In this document: positions 1 through 10,640 of the stretch, piece after piece
Position numbering within the stretch: the stretch's first letter is position 1
How the letters are laid out: every line of letters begins with the position of its first letter
Origin: Agarophyton chilense
Taxonomy: Eukaryota; Rhodophyta; Florideophyceae; Gracilariales; Gracilariaceae
DNA length: 51,969 nt
NCBI GenBank assembly: GCA_030374765.1
Contig: JARGXX010000045.1
Location: 1-51,969 of the forward strand
Reading direction: 5' to 3'
Notes under the pieces: model-generated
Seen by the model: the letters and a program-made list of their open reading frames with translations, nothing else
The model's database searches: none
What the model was told of the DNA's origin: nothing
Position numbers and translations under genes: made by a program

Positions 1-8
1 GGTCGCTA

Positions 9-725
9 TTGGCTGACAATGTCGACAAAGCGATCCGTTGCCAGGTACGCAACTACTTGGCCATTAACCGAAAGGTAGAATACAATGGGCTGGCTCGATA
101 CTCCCAGGGCCTTGGAGATACTCTTCGGCTGGGAAAGAGACCAGCCATTCCTCAAACCTCGAAGGAAAAATCGAAAAGGTCCTTCTTGGAAATTGAAGAG
201 ACCACAACCTCAGAGTGCAGCTGGCACATCGAAGTACCTACAGGGACCGCTATCCACTTGGTAGCGACCCAGGGGCGGTTCTCGAAACTTTCGACGGTAG
301 GGAATTGGTCGTCAACGCGTACACCAAACTCGGTACAATCGCCGCCAAGTGCAATGAGCTTGCAGAGGATGCAGGGAACAAGCTCCCATAACTCGCCACC
401 CACATCCTACGCCACTTCTCCTACCAACCAGGTTTCGAAGCCCCCCTCAATGGTAACGCGAGACCCCCAAACTGGAGGCCTCGTTTGCTAGTTCTGTATT
501 GCGACAGACCCTTTGGCAAGCAATTGCGCTAATTTACCCCCAGCGATGAGTGACCAGTTGACTCAGACTCGCATGCAGAATCACCAACGCCTCTATAAGT
601 CTTCAACGCAAGCACCAAATAGGTTCCAACCCCGTACACCGGTACAGGTCAATACCATCGAGGAAACACCAAACTTGGACTCAACCCCTCCCGTACAGGA
701 GGAAAACACCGAACGGTTGGCGTAA
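9..725 (+). pseudogene. Putative gag region of element A
   Basis: Two open stretches (9-491 and 513-725) precede the protease of element A. They are polar and rich in Thr, Ser, Gln and Pro, and have no zinc knuckle or recognisable capsid motif. Position upstream of protease is the only reason to call them gag-derived. Several frames are open in part, so the true frame is not settled. I do not recognise the family. Confidence 0.3.
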
Positions 726-1212
726 TGGCCGAACGCAACCTTCAATTGGAAGGCCAATCGATACCCAGAACCTTGAAGGTGGAAGACAACACGTCACAAC
801 CAGTTCCGGTTTGTCTTATGAAGTACAACAACTATAAAGTACGTGCTTCAATGTGTTTATCCGATCGCCTTGCGGTCCCGGTCACCTGCGTGTGGAATAC
901 TGTGGCCGGCCCAAACGTCCTGAACTCCCGCGTCATACCTGAGGCGGTACTTCGGAACTTGAGCTGACCTTCCGACAAAAACCCGCTGGTGGATGCAAAT
1001 GAGTGCCCATTAAACCTTCGAGGTATGCTCACCACTTGGTGCAGCTCGGACACCTCAAGGTAAGACTGCAATTCTTTTTTGTCTACCGTTTACCAACAGA
1101 CTGCCTACTAGGTACGAACTTCATTGACAGACATGTCAAAGCAATTCTTCCTGGTTCCCGTACCGTCACCCTACGTCACGGGGGACGAATTGCCATTGTA
1201 GGTAATACGTAA
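725..1212 (+). pseudogene. Retropepsin-like aspartic protease remnant (element A)
   Basis: The polyprotein-cleaving protease of gypsy elements is recognisable in two frames. The first (725-967) contains CVWNTVAGPNVL where families of this type carry a D-T-G-A active site, so the catalytic Asp is Asn and the Gly is Val (AAT ACT GTG near 890-900). The second (1003-1212) contains LPTDCLLGTNFIDRHVKAIL, the conserved C-terminal LLG(T/R) segment. A frame change between them, near 970, breaks the ORF. The enzyme cannot be active as it stands. Confidence 0.7.
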
Positions 1213-1275
1213 ACCAAACGGGGATGGTTCTTTAAACCGAAGAAGACGATATCCACCGAAACGGTCTCCAACAAA

Positions 1276-1638
1276 GTGCGCCTTACCAAACAGGTTGTTA
1301 TCCCGCCATTGCACCAAATATTGGTACCGGTGTCGTGTGCGACCCCAGGGCTGGTCATACTAGAAAACCATCCGAGGTTAGCACATCGATACCTCACCTT
1401 GATGGCCAACGGGATTGTCTACAGCATCCCAAATCAACCCTTTAAGGTGTGTCTCAGCAACTTCAGCAGTCACAACGTGAAGTTGCCGAAGAATACCAAT
1501 GTTGGCATCGCACTACCGGCATCACAAGGGGACTTCACCGTATCTCACACTGATCTCGGCGAGGTCGCCTTCGATAAGGAAGGGGGGGTGCGCAAATGCG
1601 TCCACAACCGCAAAGGTATCGATAAACACCAACTTTAA
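1276..1638 (+). pseudogene. Protease-RT linker of element A
   Basis: The 120-residue open stretch resembles the beta-rich segment between protease and reverse transcriptase in gypsy polyproteins: LVPVSCATPGLVILEN, then LMANGIVYSIPNQPFKVCLSNFS, then VKLPKNTNVGIA. It is in a different frame from the RT and stops about 40 bases before the RT frame opens. It has no catalytic function of its own. Identification rests on general family resemblance and position. Confidence 0.5.
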
Positions 1639-1676
1639 ACCAGAGCTAACCGATAAGGAATCGGTAGACAAGTAAG

Positions 1677-4600
1677 ATGAACCTGACCCTGAGGAGCAAT
1701 GGGAAGATGCAATCCAGATCGGTGAAGAAAACGGCGAACTGCGGGGCCGTATTATCGACCTTCTGGAGGAGTTCAAAACGACGTGGTCAGGCCATCTGGG
1801 CCAAATAAAGGCCACACAGCATCGCATCGAGCTCCTCCCGGACTCGAAGCCTATTTATCAGCAACCATACCGCGCAGGTCCGAAGGCGAGAGAAGTAGAA
1901 CTCAAAGAAATGGAGCGAATGCTCCAAGAGGGTGTAATTGAACTAGCCAACGCAGATTGGGCTAGTCCCGTGGTTCTGGTTCAGAAGAAAGGGGATAACA
2001 GTATGAGGTTCTGTGTGGACTACAGGGGGCTCAATAGCGTGACCGTCAGGGATTCGTACCAGATACCTAGAATGGATGAGTGCATCGAATCCATGGGAGA
2101 TGTGCAGATATTTACCATGTTGGATGCCAATTGTGGTTATTGGCAGGTACCTGTAGGTGAAACAGATCGAGAAAAAACGACCTTCATGTGGCATTCAGGT
2201 TTGTTTCGCTTCACGCGGATGCCATTCGGGTTGCGCAATGCTCCAGCCACCTTTCAAAGGGCGCTGGACATCATCCTTTCGAAGGGTAAGTGGACAACCG
2301 CCTTGGTATACATCGATGATGTAATCATCTACTCCAGATCGGTAGAAGAGCATTTTGCTCACGTGCGCACCGTACTAAACCTCCTAGCTGAGGCGGGGGT
2401 GACGCTGAAGCTACGAAAATGCGTCTTCTTTACCAGAACGGTTGAATACCTGGGCCACATCATAAGCCCTGGTACCCTAGAGATTGCGCCGAGTAATACT
2501 AGAGCCGTACAGAAGGTCAAAGTGCCACGATACCAGACAGACGTACGATCCATTATAGGTTTATGCAACGTCTATCGTCGCTTCGTGAAGGGATTCGCGA
2601 AAATAGCGGTTCCCCTCAACAAGAAGCTCCAGAAAGGTGAACCTGAACGGTTTGAGAATCTATCGAACAACGAAATGGATACCTTTGAGGAATTGAAACG
2701 AGCGCCTTTGTCCCCGCCAATCTTAGCGTTACCGAAAACAGGTCTACCGTACACGCTGGATACGGATGCATCCCATGCCCAAATTGGATGTTGTCTCATG
2801 CAGGAGCAGCACAACGGAGACAAATTACTTATAGGGGACTGCAGCCACGCTATTAATGAGGCGGAGCAGAACTACACGGTAACCGAGAAGAAATGTCTCG
2901 CAGTAGTGTGGAGCATGTTGATGCTCCGTCCATACCTGTATGGTGAGCGCTTTACGTTGCACACGGACCACAACGCCTTAAGGTGGATCCTCGGACTCGC
3001 AGAGGCCTCTGGTAGACTTGCCCGTTGGAGGTTGAGACTGACGGAGTTTGAATACGACGGACAATACCGTCCAGGTATCAAGCACAACATAGCTGATGCT
3101 ATGTCACGCTTAAACTCCTCAGGGTTAGAGACAGAACCTGTGGACGATGATATCCCTTGCTTTTGGGTATCATCAAACCAAAATGGTACCGGCGAACACC
3201 TAGAAGGATGTTGGTACTTACCTGAAAGTGGTGCTTTGCGGAACAACGACATCGCAACTAAGATACCGACCCTAGAGGAAACGAACTTCATGCCCGTAAC
3301 CCGCGAGGAATTCCTACGAGAACAGGTCCAGGATGCGTACTGCAGAAAAATGGATGACCAAATTGGTTTCAAAGGATCACAATTCGATGCGGACCACAAT
3401 GGGTACATCGTGAGAAGGTCAACCTTGGATGGTGGCCTTCAAAATGTGGTTCCGAAAGCGCTTCGCCCGAAAGTCTTGTATCTCGCGCACTCCCTGCGAC
3501 TATCGGGACACCCCGGTGCCACCAGTATATATTACACCTTGAGGCAACAGTTCTACTGGCCTCATATGGCCCATGATATCTATACCTTTGTAGGTCAATG
3601 CGAATCCTATGTTCGTACCCGCGGTGGTATTCAAAAGCATCGAAAATACCTCAAGCTGTTTCCAGCAGCGGGTCGGCTGGAGTTTGTTGCGAAAGGCCTT
3701 CTAGGACCACTTCCCAAGACCAAGAATGGGTATCAGCACATTCTAGTGATCACCGACAGGATCTCGAAGCTCACGGGAGCGATTACTTTAAAGGATACGA
3801 AGTTAACAACGCCGGCGATCGCGTTCCTCAACAATTGGGTCTACCCGTATGGTGCAAAACTGTACTTCCTTACCGATAATGGTTCAAACCTGGCATTAAA
3901 GTTCTTCGAAGCAGTCTGTAACCTCTTGGTTACTTGGGTATCAAGCACTATTTCACTACTGCCTACCACCCGCAGACGAACGGACAGGTCGAGCGCTTTA
4001 ACCACATATTGGTATCAAGGCTACGACACTATACGGAAGAGCACCAAACTGGTTGGGATGAGCTGGTGCAACCGCTCACCTACTCCTATAATCTTCAGGT
4101 ACACCGGTCAACGCAGACCACTCCATTTGGTTTAGTTCTTTCGCGACACCACCCAGGTATTGTAGTGCAGGGAGATCATACCACCAGCACTGCAGCTGGC
4201 GCACTGACCCCTGCCCAGGTCAAGCGAAATACCCTTGTGAGGTTGAGGAGGGCTCTCAAAAATGCAGAGAGCCGCCTCACTGCAGCCCAGAAGCGGTGTA
4301 AGGCCGACTACGACCGTAGGGTAACCAAAGGGGTCTCTGCATCTTCGGGACAATATGTCTATATAGACAACCCACCTTCAGGTAAAAGACCACGACCGGG
4401 TGATGAAGCGGGCGATGAAGCTATTGATAGAGATATCAATTCGAAGCTTCTACCCAAATCAGTGGGACCTTATAAGGTATTGAAGGCATCAGACCACACC
4501 GTTACCGTTGAACAAGATGGAATACCGAATACGATGTCAATTGACCGTATTACGGTAGCACCTGAAACGGGTCAACATCGCATCGAGGTAGGCACCTCAG

Positions 4601-4692
4601 CCCGAAAGCCCAGAGCTGTAGCTCTACGCGATCGAACCTCGGAGGACCCGTTTTATTGGCTACCCGCGAAGGAGAACTGGCAGGAATGCTAG
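1677..4692 (+). pseudogene. Gypsy pol: RT, RNase H, integrase (element A)
   Basis: The frame opens after TAA near 1673 and runs to 4135, then continues after a frameshift near 3930 in the frame ending at 4692. RT shows FCVDYRGLNSV, MPFGLRNAPATFQ and the catalytic YIDD (2309-2320). RNase H shows YTLDTDASHAQIG, EKKCLAVVW and LHTDHNALRW. Integrase shows the zinc motif HSLRLSGHPG...QCESY, where the last Cys is Tyr, and then VAKGLLGPLPKT, where the first catalytic Asp of the D,D-35-E triad is Gly (3695-3697). The second Asp (FLTDNGSN) and the Glu (HPQTNGQVERFN) remain. There is no chromodomain at the C-terminus. RT could still fold, but integrase is dead and the ORF is split. Confidence 0.9.
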
Positions 4693-5188
4693 GAGCCATC
4701 GACATAGAAGGTAGCGAAGGAGCGGTAGCCCCGCTACTGGGGAGAGGAGTTGAAACCAACATAGGTTGAACGGAAGGACCCGCCAGAGCGGGTTGCAAAA
4801 CCGCAGGGTTCAAGTTAGCACCTAGAAGGGGATCCGTCAAAGGATCAGATGGCGCAGCAGCAGAGACGCTGGCCAGAATGGCAACCTGACTGGTGGCCAA
4901 TTGGTACATGTCCAACTGAAACTGATTCCGTAACTCACCAAGTTGGTTCAGCGTCTTCATGTATTTCGTATGGCACGGCGGCAAACCTTCAAGGAGTGTT
5001 AATGCAGCAACCACGGAGGTACGCCCAGCCCTTTGAAAGTTGGTGACGCAAGCCTGGCGAATTCGAGCTAACAAACCAACCACGGCCGGAGAATCCATCA
5101 TAGGGTGGGGCGGAGGATTAGCAATACCCTCCAAAAGAGGTCGAACTGGACCAGCAACCCGCGAGGAGCTCGGTTGAGTAGGAGTCAT
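4550..5188 (-). CDS. Antisense ORF downstream of pol in element A
   Basis: An open frame of 212 residues runs against the element, between pol and the candidate LTR. It overlaps the last 143 bases of pol. It is rich in Pro, Ala, Ser and Leu, with a central part that could be helical (LNQLGELRNQFQLDMYQLAT). It is in the same frame as the next antisense ORF (5240-5767). Only two stop codons (TGA near 5239, TAA near 5209) separate the two, so they may once have formed one reading frame. Antisense ORFs in this position are known from some plant Tat-lineage gypsy elements. No homology to those is claimed, and the function is unknown. Confidence 0.4.
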   Translation of the reverse strand: MTPTQPSSSRVAGPVRPLLEGIANPPPHPMMDSPAVVGLLARIRQACVTNFQRAGRTSVVAALTLLEGLPPCHTKYMKTLNQLGELRNQFQLDMYQLATSQVAILASVSAAAPSDPLTDPLLGANLNPAVLQPALAGPSVQPMLVSTPLPSSGATAPSLPSMSMAPSIPASSPSRVANKTGPPRFDRVELQLWAFGLRCLPRCDVDPFQVLP

Positions 5189-5239
5189 ACCCTTAGAGGC
5201 GACTTACGACCTTGAGGTAACGGCTCGGACGGGAAGGGA

Positions 5240-5767
5240 TCAGCATATCGACCAACAGGTGTCTAGTCGTGTCCAAGTCGCACGATCGAAAACCTCCCAA
5301 CCTTGATGGGAATCCCAATGGTAATTCTCGCTCTGCTCGAGATACGAGTCCAAATCCTTCACGGTATAATCGGTCCCCTGAACGATGTTCTTGTAACCAA
5401 ATCGGCGAGTATCCTCCAGCGGGTATTTACCCTTCTGAGGTGAGGCCTCCTCAGTACGTTCCGAAGAGACGGCAAACGTATCCAACCTTTCCGGTAGTCC
5501 CGACATCGATCTTTCAGGTGCAACAGTTGCCATCGTACGGGCGCGAGGGGTTCCTGATCTTTGAGGTATCGTGGAGCGCGACCAATCCGACCTTAAAGGC
5601 ATAACTTCAGGGGTATCAATCCCCTCGGAATCGCCTAATTCTTCAACCTCAATGGTAACCGGCACCTCACGTCTCTCGAGCGCTGGTGCTGCGTATGGGG
5701 ACGACCCACCCCTTCGAGTTTTCGGTAGCGAATCCACGATGCGGCGCAAGGTGCGTCGCCGTGGCAC
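5240..5767 (-). CDS. Antisense ORF, upstream half (element A)
   Basis: This 175-residue open frame on the minus strand starts with a basic, arginine-rich stretch (MPRRRTLRRIVDSLPKTRRG). It continues with a Glu/Asp-containing middle and a Tyr/Trp-rich tail (DLDSYLEQSENYHWDSHQ). It is collinear and in frame with the ORF at 4550-5188. The composition change from basic to acidic/aromatic looks like a real protein rather than random sequence, but no family is recognised. The opposite strand is also partly open. Confidence 0.4.
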   Translation of the reverse strand: MPRRRTLRRIVDSLPKTRRGGSSPYAAPALERREVPVTIEVEELGDSEGIDTPEVMPLRSDWSRSTIPQRSGTPRARTMATVAPERSMSGLPERLDTFAVSSERTEEASPQKGKYPLEDTRRFGYKNIVQGTDYTVKDLDSYLEQSENYHWDSHQGWEVFDRATWTRLDTCWSIC

Positions 5768-6643
5768 CGAATGGGTTCAAACGCGAGCGTGGAGGCGTCG
5801 CGATCCTGTGATAGACTTAAAGGTAAACCGGAATGAAAAACCCGAGAAAGGTCGCGCGATTACCAACGGGGGCGCTCAACACCAATAAGGTCTCACAACC
5901 GGAAGCTTCCGCCACGGACCCAGGTCAATACCTCAATGGTTGTATCGACGCAGGCTCAGGCCCAACAGGCGCCAAGAATCAATCCTTAAAAGGTACACGA
6001 AACCTTAAAGGTCGAGAAGCCAGTGAACCTTCAAGGAAAGCTGCACAGCACGGTTAAGGTCGCGATGCCGCCAATTAAGGACAGCAATACCTGAAGGGTT
6101 GCCAAGCCGTGGGAACACCCAGAGGGCACGGCACGCGCAGGTACCTAGGAGGAATATTAAGTTTGAGCAACCGAAAAAGGTGCGATACCAACTTGGTTGA
6201 ACGATGGGCTATGCAGAAGCAGAATTGCAAGAACGCAGGGTCCAACAGCCGAAAAGGTGTCCGCGAGCGCGCTATTGACACTGCATCGTCCTCATGACAG
6301 TCCCTACCTGGATGGTTGTCGCTCAATTCGTCCGCCGCCGTCATCACTCGCACTCCCCAACCGACACTGGCACCGATTTTTGAACCACAAGGGATCGCGC
6401 GTCGCGCACCGTGAGCAACCGCTGGCGGATACCACTCCGATGCCCGGGCTGCTGTCGCTCTCTATACCTTTATGGTTTGGTGGAAGGAGACACGGGGCGT
6501 GTCTCACGGGTAGGAAGGGGGTCTGTCGTATAGTGGCAGAAGGTTTGACCTTTGAGGTTGTCGATATACTACACTGACCTTGTAGGTGATGGATGCGAGG
6601 GATCATCGGCCACGCAGCTCCGGGCGAGTTACCATCTAGGTGT
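5768..6643. other. Untranslated 3' region of element A
   Basis: No convincing coding frame is present. The stretch holds several copies of the short inverted repeat ACCTT-n-AGGT, for example at 6002-6012, 6027-6036, 6548-6558 and 6577-6587. No clear polypurine tract directly abuts 6644. Confidence 0.4.
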
Positions 6644-6911
6644 TGTTAGCCACGTGTAGTGTTGACATGTACCTTCTGGTTGAGTGATTGTTAGTAATTC
6701 AGTAGTGGAGTGGCCACCTGGCACTGTAGCCAGTGCTGGCCAGGTCTCTGAAACTAGGTCAGAGACCGTGCCTTGCTGGCACCTTCCGGGTGATCTGGAG
6801 GGTGCAGTCCACTGCATATAGGGAACTGCACCTCCTCCACCCTAGTCTGATAAAGACAGACCCCACTTGGGTCACAACTATATCTTTTGGTTCATTGTTT
6901 CTCAACTAACA
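6644..6911 (+). repeat. Candidate 3' LTR of element A
   Basis: The 268-bp segment begins TGTTAG and ends CTAACA, a 6-bp inverted terminal repeat of the TG...CA type expected for an LTR. It lies downstream of pol in the sense direction. A TATA-like GCATATAGG is at 6814-6822. Four consecutive hairpins fill its middle: 6721-6736, 6743-6767, 6801-6832 and 6845-6861. The partner LTR is outside the window, so the ends cannot be confirmed by comparison. Confidence 0.45.
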
Positions 6912-8166
6912 CATAGGTTTTACCGCGCGTCGACGCCTACCATCGTTCACCTACACGGTGTAGGCTAGTTGCCCCGCCGTTTGCCCCTGCGGGTTTTCAC
7001 GGTGACCTGTTACCATCAAGCTTTATCATGTCTACCTTCTGAGGTTGAGCGTCAACATGCTCCTGAGACAAGACAGTAGCAGACCCCAGAGGTGATTGTA
7101 CGACACGGGCTCGTTTATCTCGTTCCGATAGACCCTATTAGACATCCAAAAACAGGCGGTCATACAGCGGCCGGAAGCATATAAGCGCCAAAAGGTTGTG
7201 ACCCGCCGGAGGAAATCGCACATGAGGCGGGATGAACTCCTTGTATAGGTCCGAAAGGAGTTTGGTCACCCTGAACTGGTATTGGGCTTCCTCCTCGCAG
7301 CGGACGTACGGCATGTCCGCTTGGATTAAGGTGCAATATAGCGTCGCCGAACGTAGATCCACAGGACAATGAAACCATCGGTTATATTACGAGACGCTGG
7401 GCGCATTCATGCTGCCCTTCCAAAAATCGGGTATTTTGGAAAACCTTCGGGCACCGAGATACATATGACCGAACCTTTAGGATTCTTCTACTGAGTACGG
7501 AAGAATGATATGACGCATTACTTGCGGATTCCGTCCGACTGTATGGTCGTAGCAGTCCCCGTGACGTTCGTAAGCCACTTGGTATCCCGAGAAGCTCCCC
7601 GTTTGGTTTTTCGAAGCTATAATGCCGCTCCCCACAGGCTGGTCAGCCGGGAAATGGATAGGAGAGCCGACGGAAGCGACATATTCCGGAGGGAGAATAG
7701 CGTATCTGACGGGCTTATAAGGCGAGTTTGGCATCGCGCGCGACTAATGAAAAATTACCGCGATGAGAAGACGAATGGAATTGACCTGAAAGTACTGACA
7801 GGCGTAAACCACAGTAGACGAAGCGCATTGGGTCGCCAAAGGAAGAGCAAAGACTAAGGAAGGCCCCAATGACGGTCAGGGGAGAATAAGCCAAGGGACC
7901 ACCGGGATACCGCACCACGAGGAATACGCCGGCGATGTACCTATGGCCAGTGTCTACGGCGCGCGGGAGTTTCAGTCCTTAAGCAAATTAATTTTCCTTC
8001 GGCGCCAATGGTCAGCTCACGCTTCGTCGCATCCCCGCATGCGATGACCACGCGACGTCCCGTCGCGCCCAATGGTACTGGGAGCGACAAAGAGATCGCG
8101 TCCCCTCGGTCAATGATGAGGCCATCTTGACTTCGCCGTAATGGCCGAATCCTAAGGAGGGAGATA
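6912..8166. other. Spacer between elements A and B
   Basis: This stretch has no intact gene. A decayed minus-strand frame lies at 7138-7918 (separate entry). The remainder shows nothing recognisable. Confidence 0.4.
7138..7918 (-). pseudogene. Decayed minus-strand reading frame of unknown identity
   Basis: Read on the minus strand, 7734-7138 is one frame interrupted by only two stops, near 7477 and 7395. It gives protein-like segments such as PYKPVRYAILPPEYVAS, RFSKIPDFWKGSMNAP and FRVTKLLSDLYKEFIPP. The segment at 7918-7715 joins it in another frame. The residue mix (aromatic and charged residues, few low-complexity runs) suggests a former gene or transposon ORF. I do not recognise a family, and random openness cannot be excluded. 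Confidence 0.25.
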
Positions 8167-8612
8167 TGTGAAGAAGCGACGATAACGGTTGAGCCCTGTA
8201 AGCTGCCGGGCCCTGAGGGATCTTACAGACGCCACGTCGACTGGCCGACCTCAGCTGGACTCAGGCAGATTATTATTTTATTTTAATTAGTGTCATACAT
8301 TATCATTACAGTGCCAGGGAGATCCCAGCGCCTCGCCAGTACTATTCTCTTGGCTCGAGCGACACTTCTCCCTTAGATGAAGGTGGGCACAGTTAGGATA
8401 CTAAAGAACCCCCTTTGGTATATTAGTTCTATTAATTAGTCTTCAAGCCATCGTTATTGTTGCTCCAACTTGTAGCAATAAGCAGTAAACGCCAGCCCAT
8501 TGCACCAAGTACTCTGGGAGTGCCGCCATCAAGAATTCGAACCTTAGGACCCGGTCTACCACGCTACCACCAGTCGAGACCCGTACGCTGACCCACATGT
8601 CATTGCATTACA
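8167..8612 (+). repeat. 5' LTR of element B
   Basis: It starts TGTGAAGAAGCG and ends GCATTACA, matching the copy at 14933-15378 over its whole length. It contains a tRNA-like segment on the minus strand near its 3' end. The bases after 8612 do not show an obvious primer-binding site. Confidence 0.85.
8524..8580 (-). other. tRNA-like segment in LTR of element B
   Basis: Read on the minus strand, it gives a D-arm/A-box-like GGTAGCGTGGTAGACC followed after a few bases by GGTTCGAATTC, close to the pol III B-box/T-arm consensus. There is no room for an anticodon arm between them, so it is not a functional tRNA. The same segment is conserved at 15291-15345. Confidence 0.35.
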
Positions 8613-8635
8613 AGAAGGAAAGCATATCCTATTTT

Positions 8636-9010
8636 ATGAAACGCGCCAGCGCTCTTTTCGTCGAAGTGCATAACGGCGAAACTGCACGAGTGCAGATAAA
8701 GCGGAGACACGAGCGCGACGGAGGAAACGTTTCGAAGAAGAGTGAACCCGAAGATATAGAGCGCAGTCGAAAACGTTCGAAACGAGATTCTTCGAACTCA
8801 GGAGCACAGAAAACCGCCGCAGACGGTACTGTGTGGACGAGGCCTTGCCTGAACAGGAACTGCGACAAAAAGCACCGTATCCAAGACTGTAGTATTACCT
8901 TTGCTGATGAACGGAAGCAGCTCCTGGACGATTTATTCGCAGAGAAGCAGGGGAAGAGAAGCATCAAAGTCGCCCGTTTGTCAAGCCATCCGAGCAGCAA
9001 TGAAAGGTAA
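8636..9010 (+). pseudogene. Gag C-terminal remnant with zinc knuckle (element B)
   Basis: An open frame begins 24 bases after the 5' LTR and encodes a basic, Lys/Arg/Ser-rich protein ending with a CCHC-like motif, CLNRNCDKKHRIQDC (C-x4-C-x3-H-x4-C). Its spacing differs from the common C-x2-C-x4-H-x4-C. This is a nucleic-acid-binding gag tail. The capsid portion is absent, so gag is truncated. The next frame continues into protease. Confidence 0.55.
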
Positions 9011-9514
9011 AACATTTTAATCGACGAAAGAGGCGCAGCAGTCACAATTAGAGACTCTTTTGCCGACTACAGTGCTATCTCAAAAGACTTGATGAAGCAA
9101 GTCATTGCAGGAAGCAACTTGGAAGTCATCAATCTCCCTGAGTCCATCGAACTCGAGACTGCTTTTGAGAGCAATGAAGAAGCCCTCATGGTGTTCACAT
9201 CAAAGCAAAGGGTGGCGGTGCCCCTATTTATAACCCTGCTCAGGACCAAGATACTTATACTTCCGCATGGAGTAGAGTTCTTCATTACGGATCAGAGTAT
9301 GAAAGGGGTGATTCTTGGACGCCCCCTACTCAATGAAATAGAATTCAACTTAGACGACCACCTCGAGAAGGTCGGCCCGGCGATCAATGGTATGCGTATC
9401 AGCCGCCTCAGTGTACCTACTGAGAAGGGTAACTGCAGTGGTGTATCCTACAGAGACACAAAAGAAGACACAATTGCACCCCCGGCACATCACGCCACAC
9501 GGCTAGCAAGCTAA
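9011..9514 (+). pseudogene. Retropepsin remnant (element B)
   Basis: In-frame sequence just after the gag stop reads ILIDERGAAVTIRDSFADYS, where the aspartic protease signature D-(S/T)-G should occur. The Asp is followed by Glu-Arg-Gly, so the active site is lost. The later VILGRPLLNEIEFNLDDHL matches the conserved (I/L)LGRPLL segment. After about 9450 the frame runs out and RNase H sequence begins within about 60 bases, so everything between was deleted. Confidence 0.6.
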
Positions 9515-9804
9515 TGAGATGGGCAATGAAGCTCAAACGTTTCAGGTATATCATACAGCATCTACCGGAGAAACGGAATGTTTGGGGTGATATTATGACA
9601 CGTTGGGCCTCAAAAAGTCCTGACAAAGTCAAAGTAGCCACTCTGAGGGCATGCGAGACTGTTCTCATGGCGCCAATAAGCCCCGAACTGAAACCGAAAC
9701 TCGACTGGCCAAAACTCAAAGACCTGGAGAACACACAACGTAGCAGTCCAGAGAAGCCACCCGGCAGTTTAAAGCAGAATCAAGGCATTTGGCGAAACAG
9801 TTGA
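9514..9804 (+). pseudogene. RNase H C-terminal remnant (element B)
   Basis: The start reads MRWAMKLKRFRYIIQHLPEK, then RNVWGDIMTRW. This is the end of a gypsy RNase H domain, where (A/W)D-x-(L/M)-(S/T)R-(L/W) follows the 'primed' beta strand. The RT and the catalytic part of RNase H that should precede it are missing. The rest of the ORF is the linker toward integrase. Confidence 0.65.
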
Positions 9805-9846
9805 GGGCTTATATGGGTTCGGAAGTTAGGCACACTTTTTAAGCTA

Positions 9847-10610
9847 ATAGTTTTAATCGCAGCACACACCGGATCCACAGGACACCGAGCAAAGGAAGTG
9901 TGAAAGGCAGACATCGAGACACACTTCTGGTGGGACTGTATGGACAAAGATGTGAACGACTCCGTGGCATCCTGTATCCACTGCCTCGCTATTCGACCAA
10001 GATTTACCGTGCCAAGGCCTGTATGGTTTGCAATTCACTCTACGAAACCCAACGAAGTAATCCATTTCGACTACTGCTACATTGGAAAAGGAGAAAAACA
10101 TCACATCTACGTTCTGGTGATCAAAAACGACTTCTCTGGCTATCTATGGCTCGTACCTACAACCGAAGCAACGGCTGAAGTAACCGCTGAACTTCTTATA
10201 AAATGGTTGGCCGCCTTCGGAACTTCGAGGATATGGGTCTCCTATCAAGCCAGTCATTTTAAGAACACAGTGACACGTAGTCTCAAGGATCATTTGCACA
10301 TTCAGCATACTACACCCTGTCCTACGCATCGTGAAGCAACGGCATAGTTGAGGTAGTGTGCAGAGAGCTAGCAAGAGCGGCAAAAGAACTACTGTCAGAG
10401 TTTCAGCTTCCATTCGCCTCATGGCCCAGTGTGGTGTCACTGGTGCAGTCAGCACTGAATAACTCCCCGTTGAAGCGATTGAAGAATCGATATCCACTCG
10501 AAGTATTTACCGGGCTGAAGCAGGACAGCCCGTTCGCCGGACTCACTGAAGGCAAAAGAGAGTCGGAAATTTTGTCCATCACCGAGGCACAGATTAGGCA
10601 ATTGCGATAA
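9847..10610 (+). pseudogene. Integrase remnant, copy 1 (element B)
   Basis: Zinc-domain residues appear as AHTGSTGHRA near 9860 and CIHCLAI at about 9970. The core shows EVIHFDYCYIG with the first Asp. The second catalytic Asp is replaced by Tyr in WVSYQASHFKN. The region of the Glu is frameshifted near 10345 and resumes as VCRELARAAKELLSEF, then SLVQSALNNSPLKRL. At least two frame changes separate the pieces. The order and motifs are diagnostic of chromodomain gypsy integrase. Confidence 0.75.
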
Positions 10611-10640
10611 TTCAACCGGCGTAGAGAAGCAATAAAGCTC

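Larger units (their letters stand above)
1..6911 (+). mobile_element. Ty3/gypsy retrotransposon A, 5' end outside window
   Basis: Domain order protease, reverse transcriptase, RNase H, integrase on the plus strand identifies a Ty3/gypsy element. Gag and the 5' LTR must lie before or around base 1. A candidate 3' LTR is at 6644-6911. The long stretch between pol and that LTR (4693-6643) holds two antisense ORFs and many short inverted repeats of the type ACCTT..AGGT. Protease and integrase active-site residues are replaced and pol has a frameshift, so this copy should be non-autonomous. The right boundary depends on the LTR call and is less certain than the pol call. Confidence 0.85.

Noticed and set aside
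8524..8580. Functional tRNA gene
   Set aside because: No anticodon arm or acceptor stem can be formed; only the box-like segments are present.
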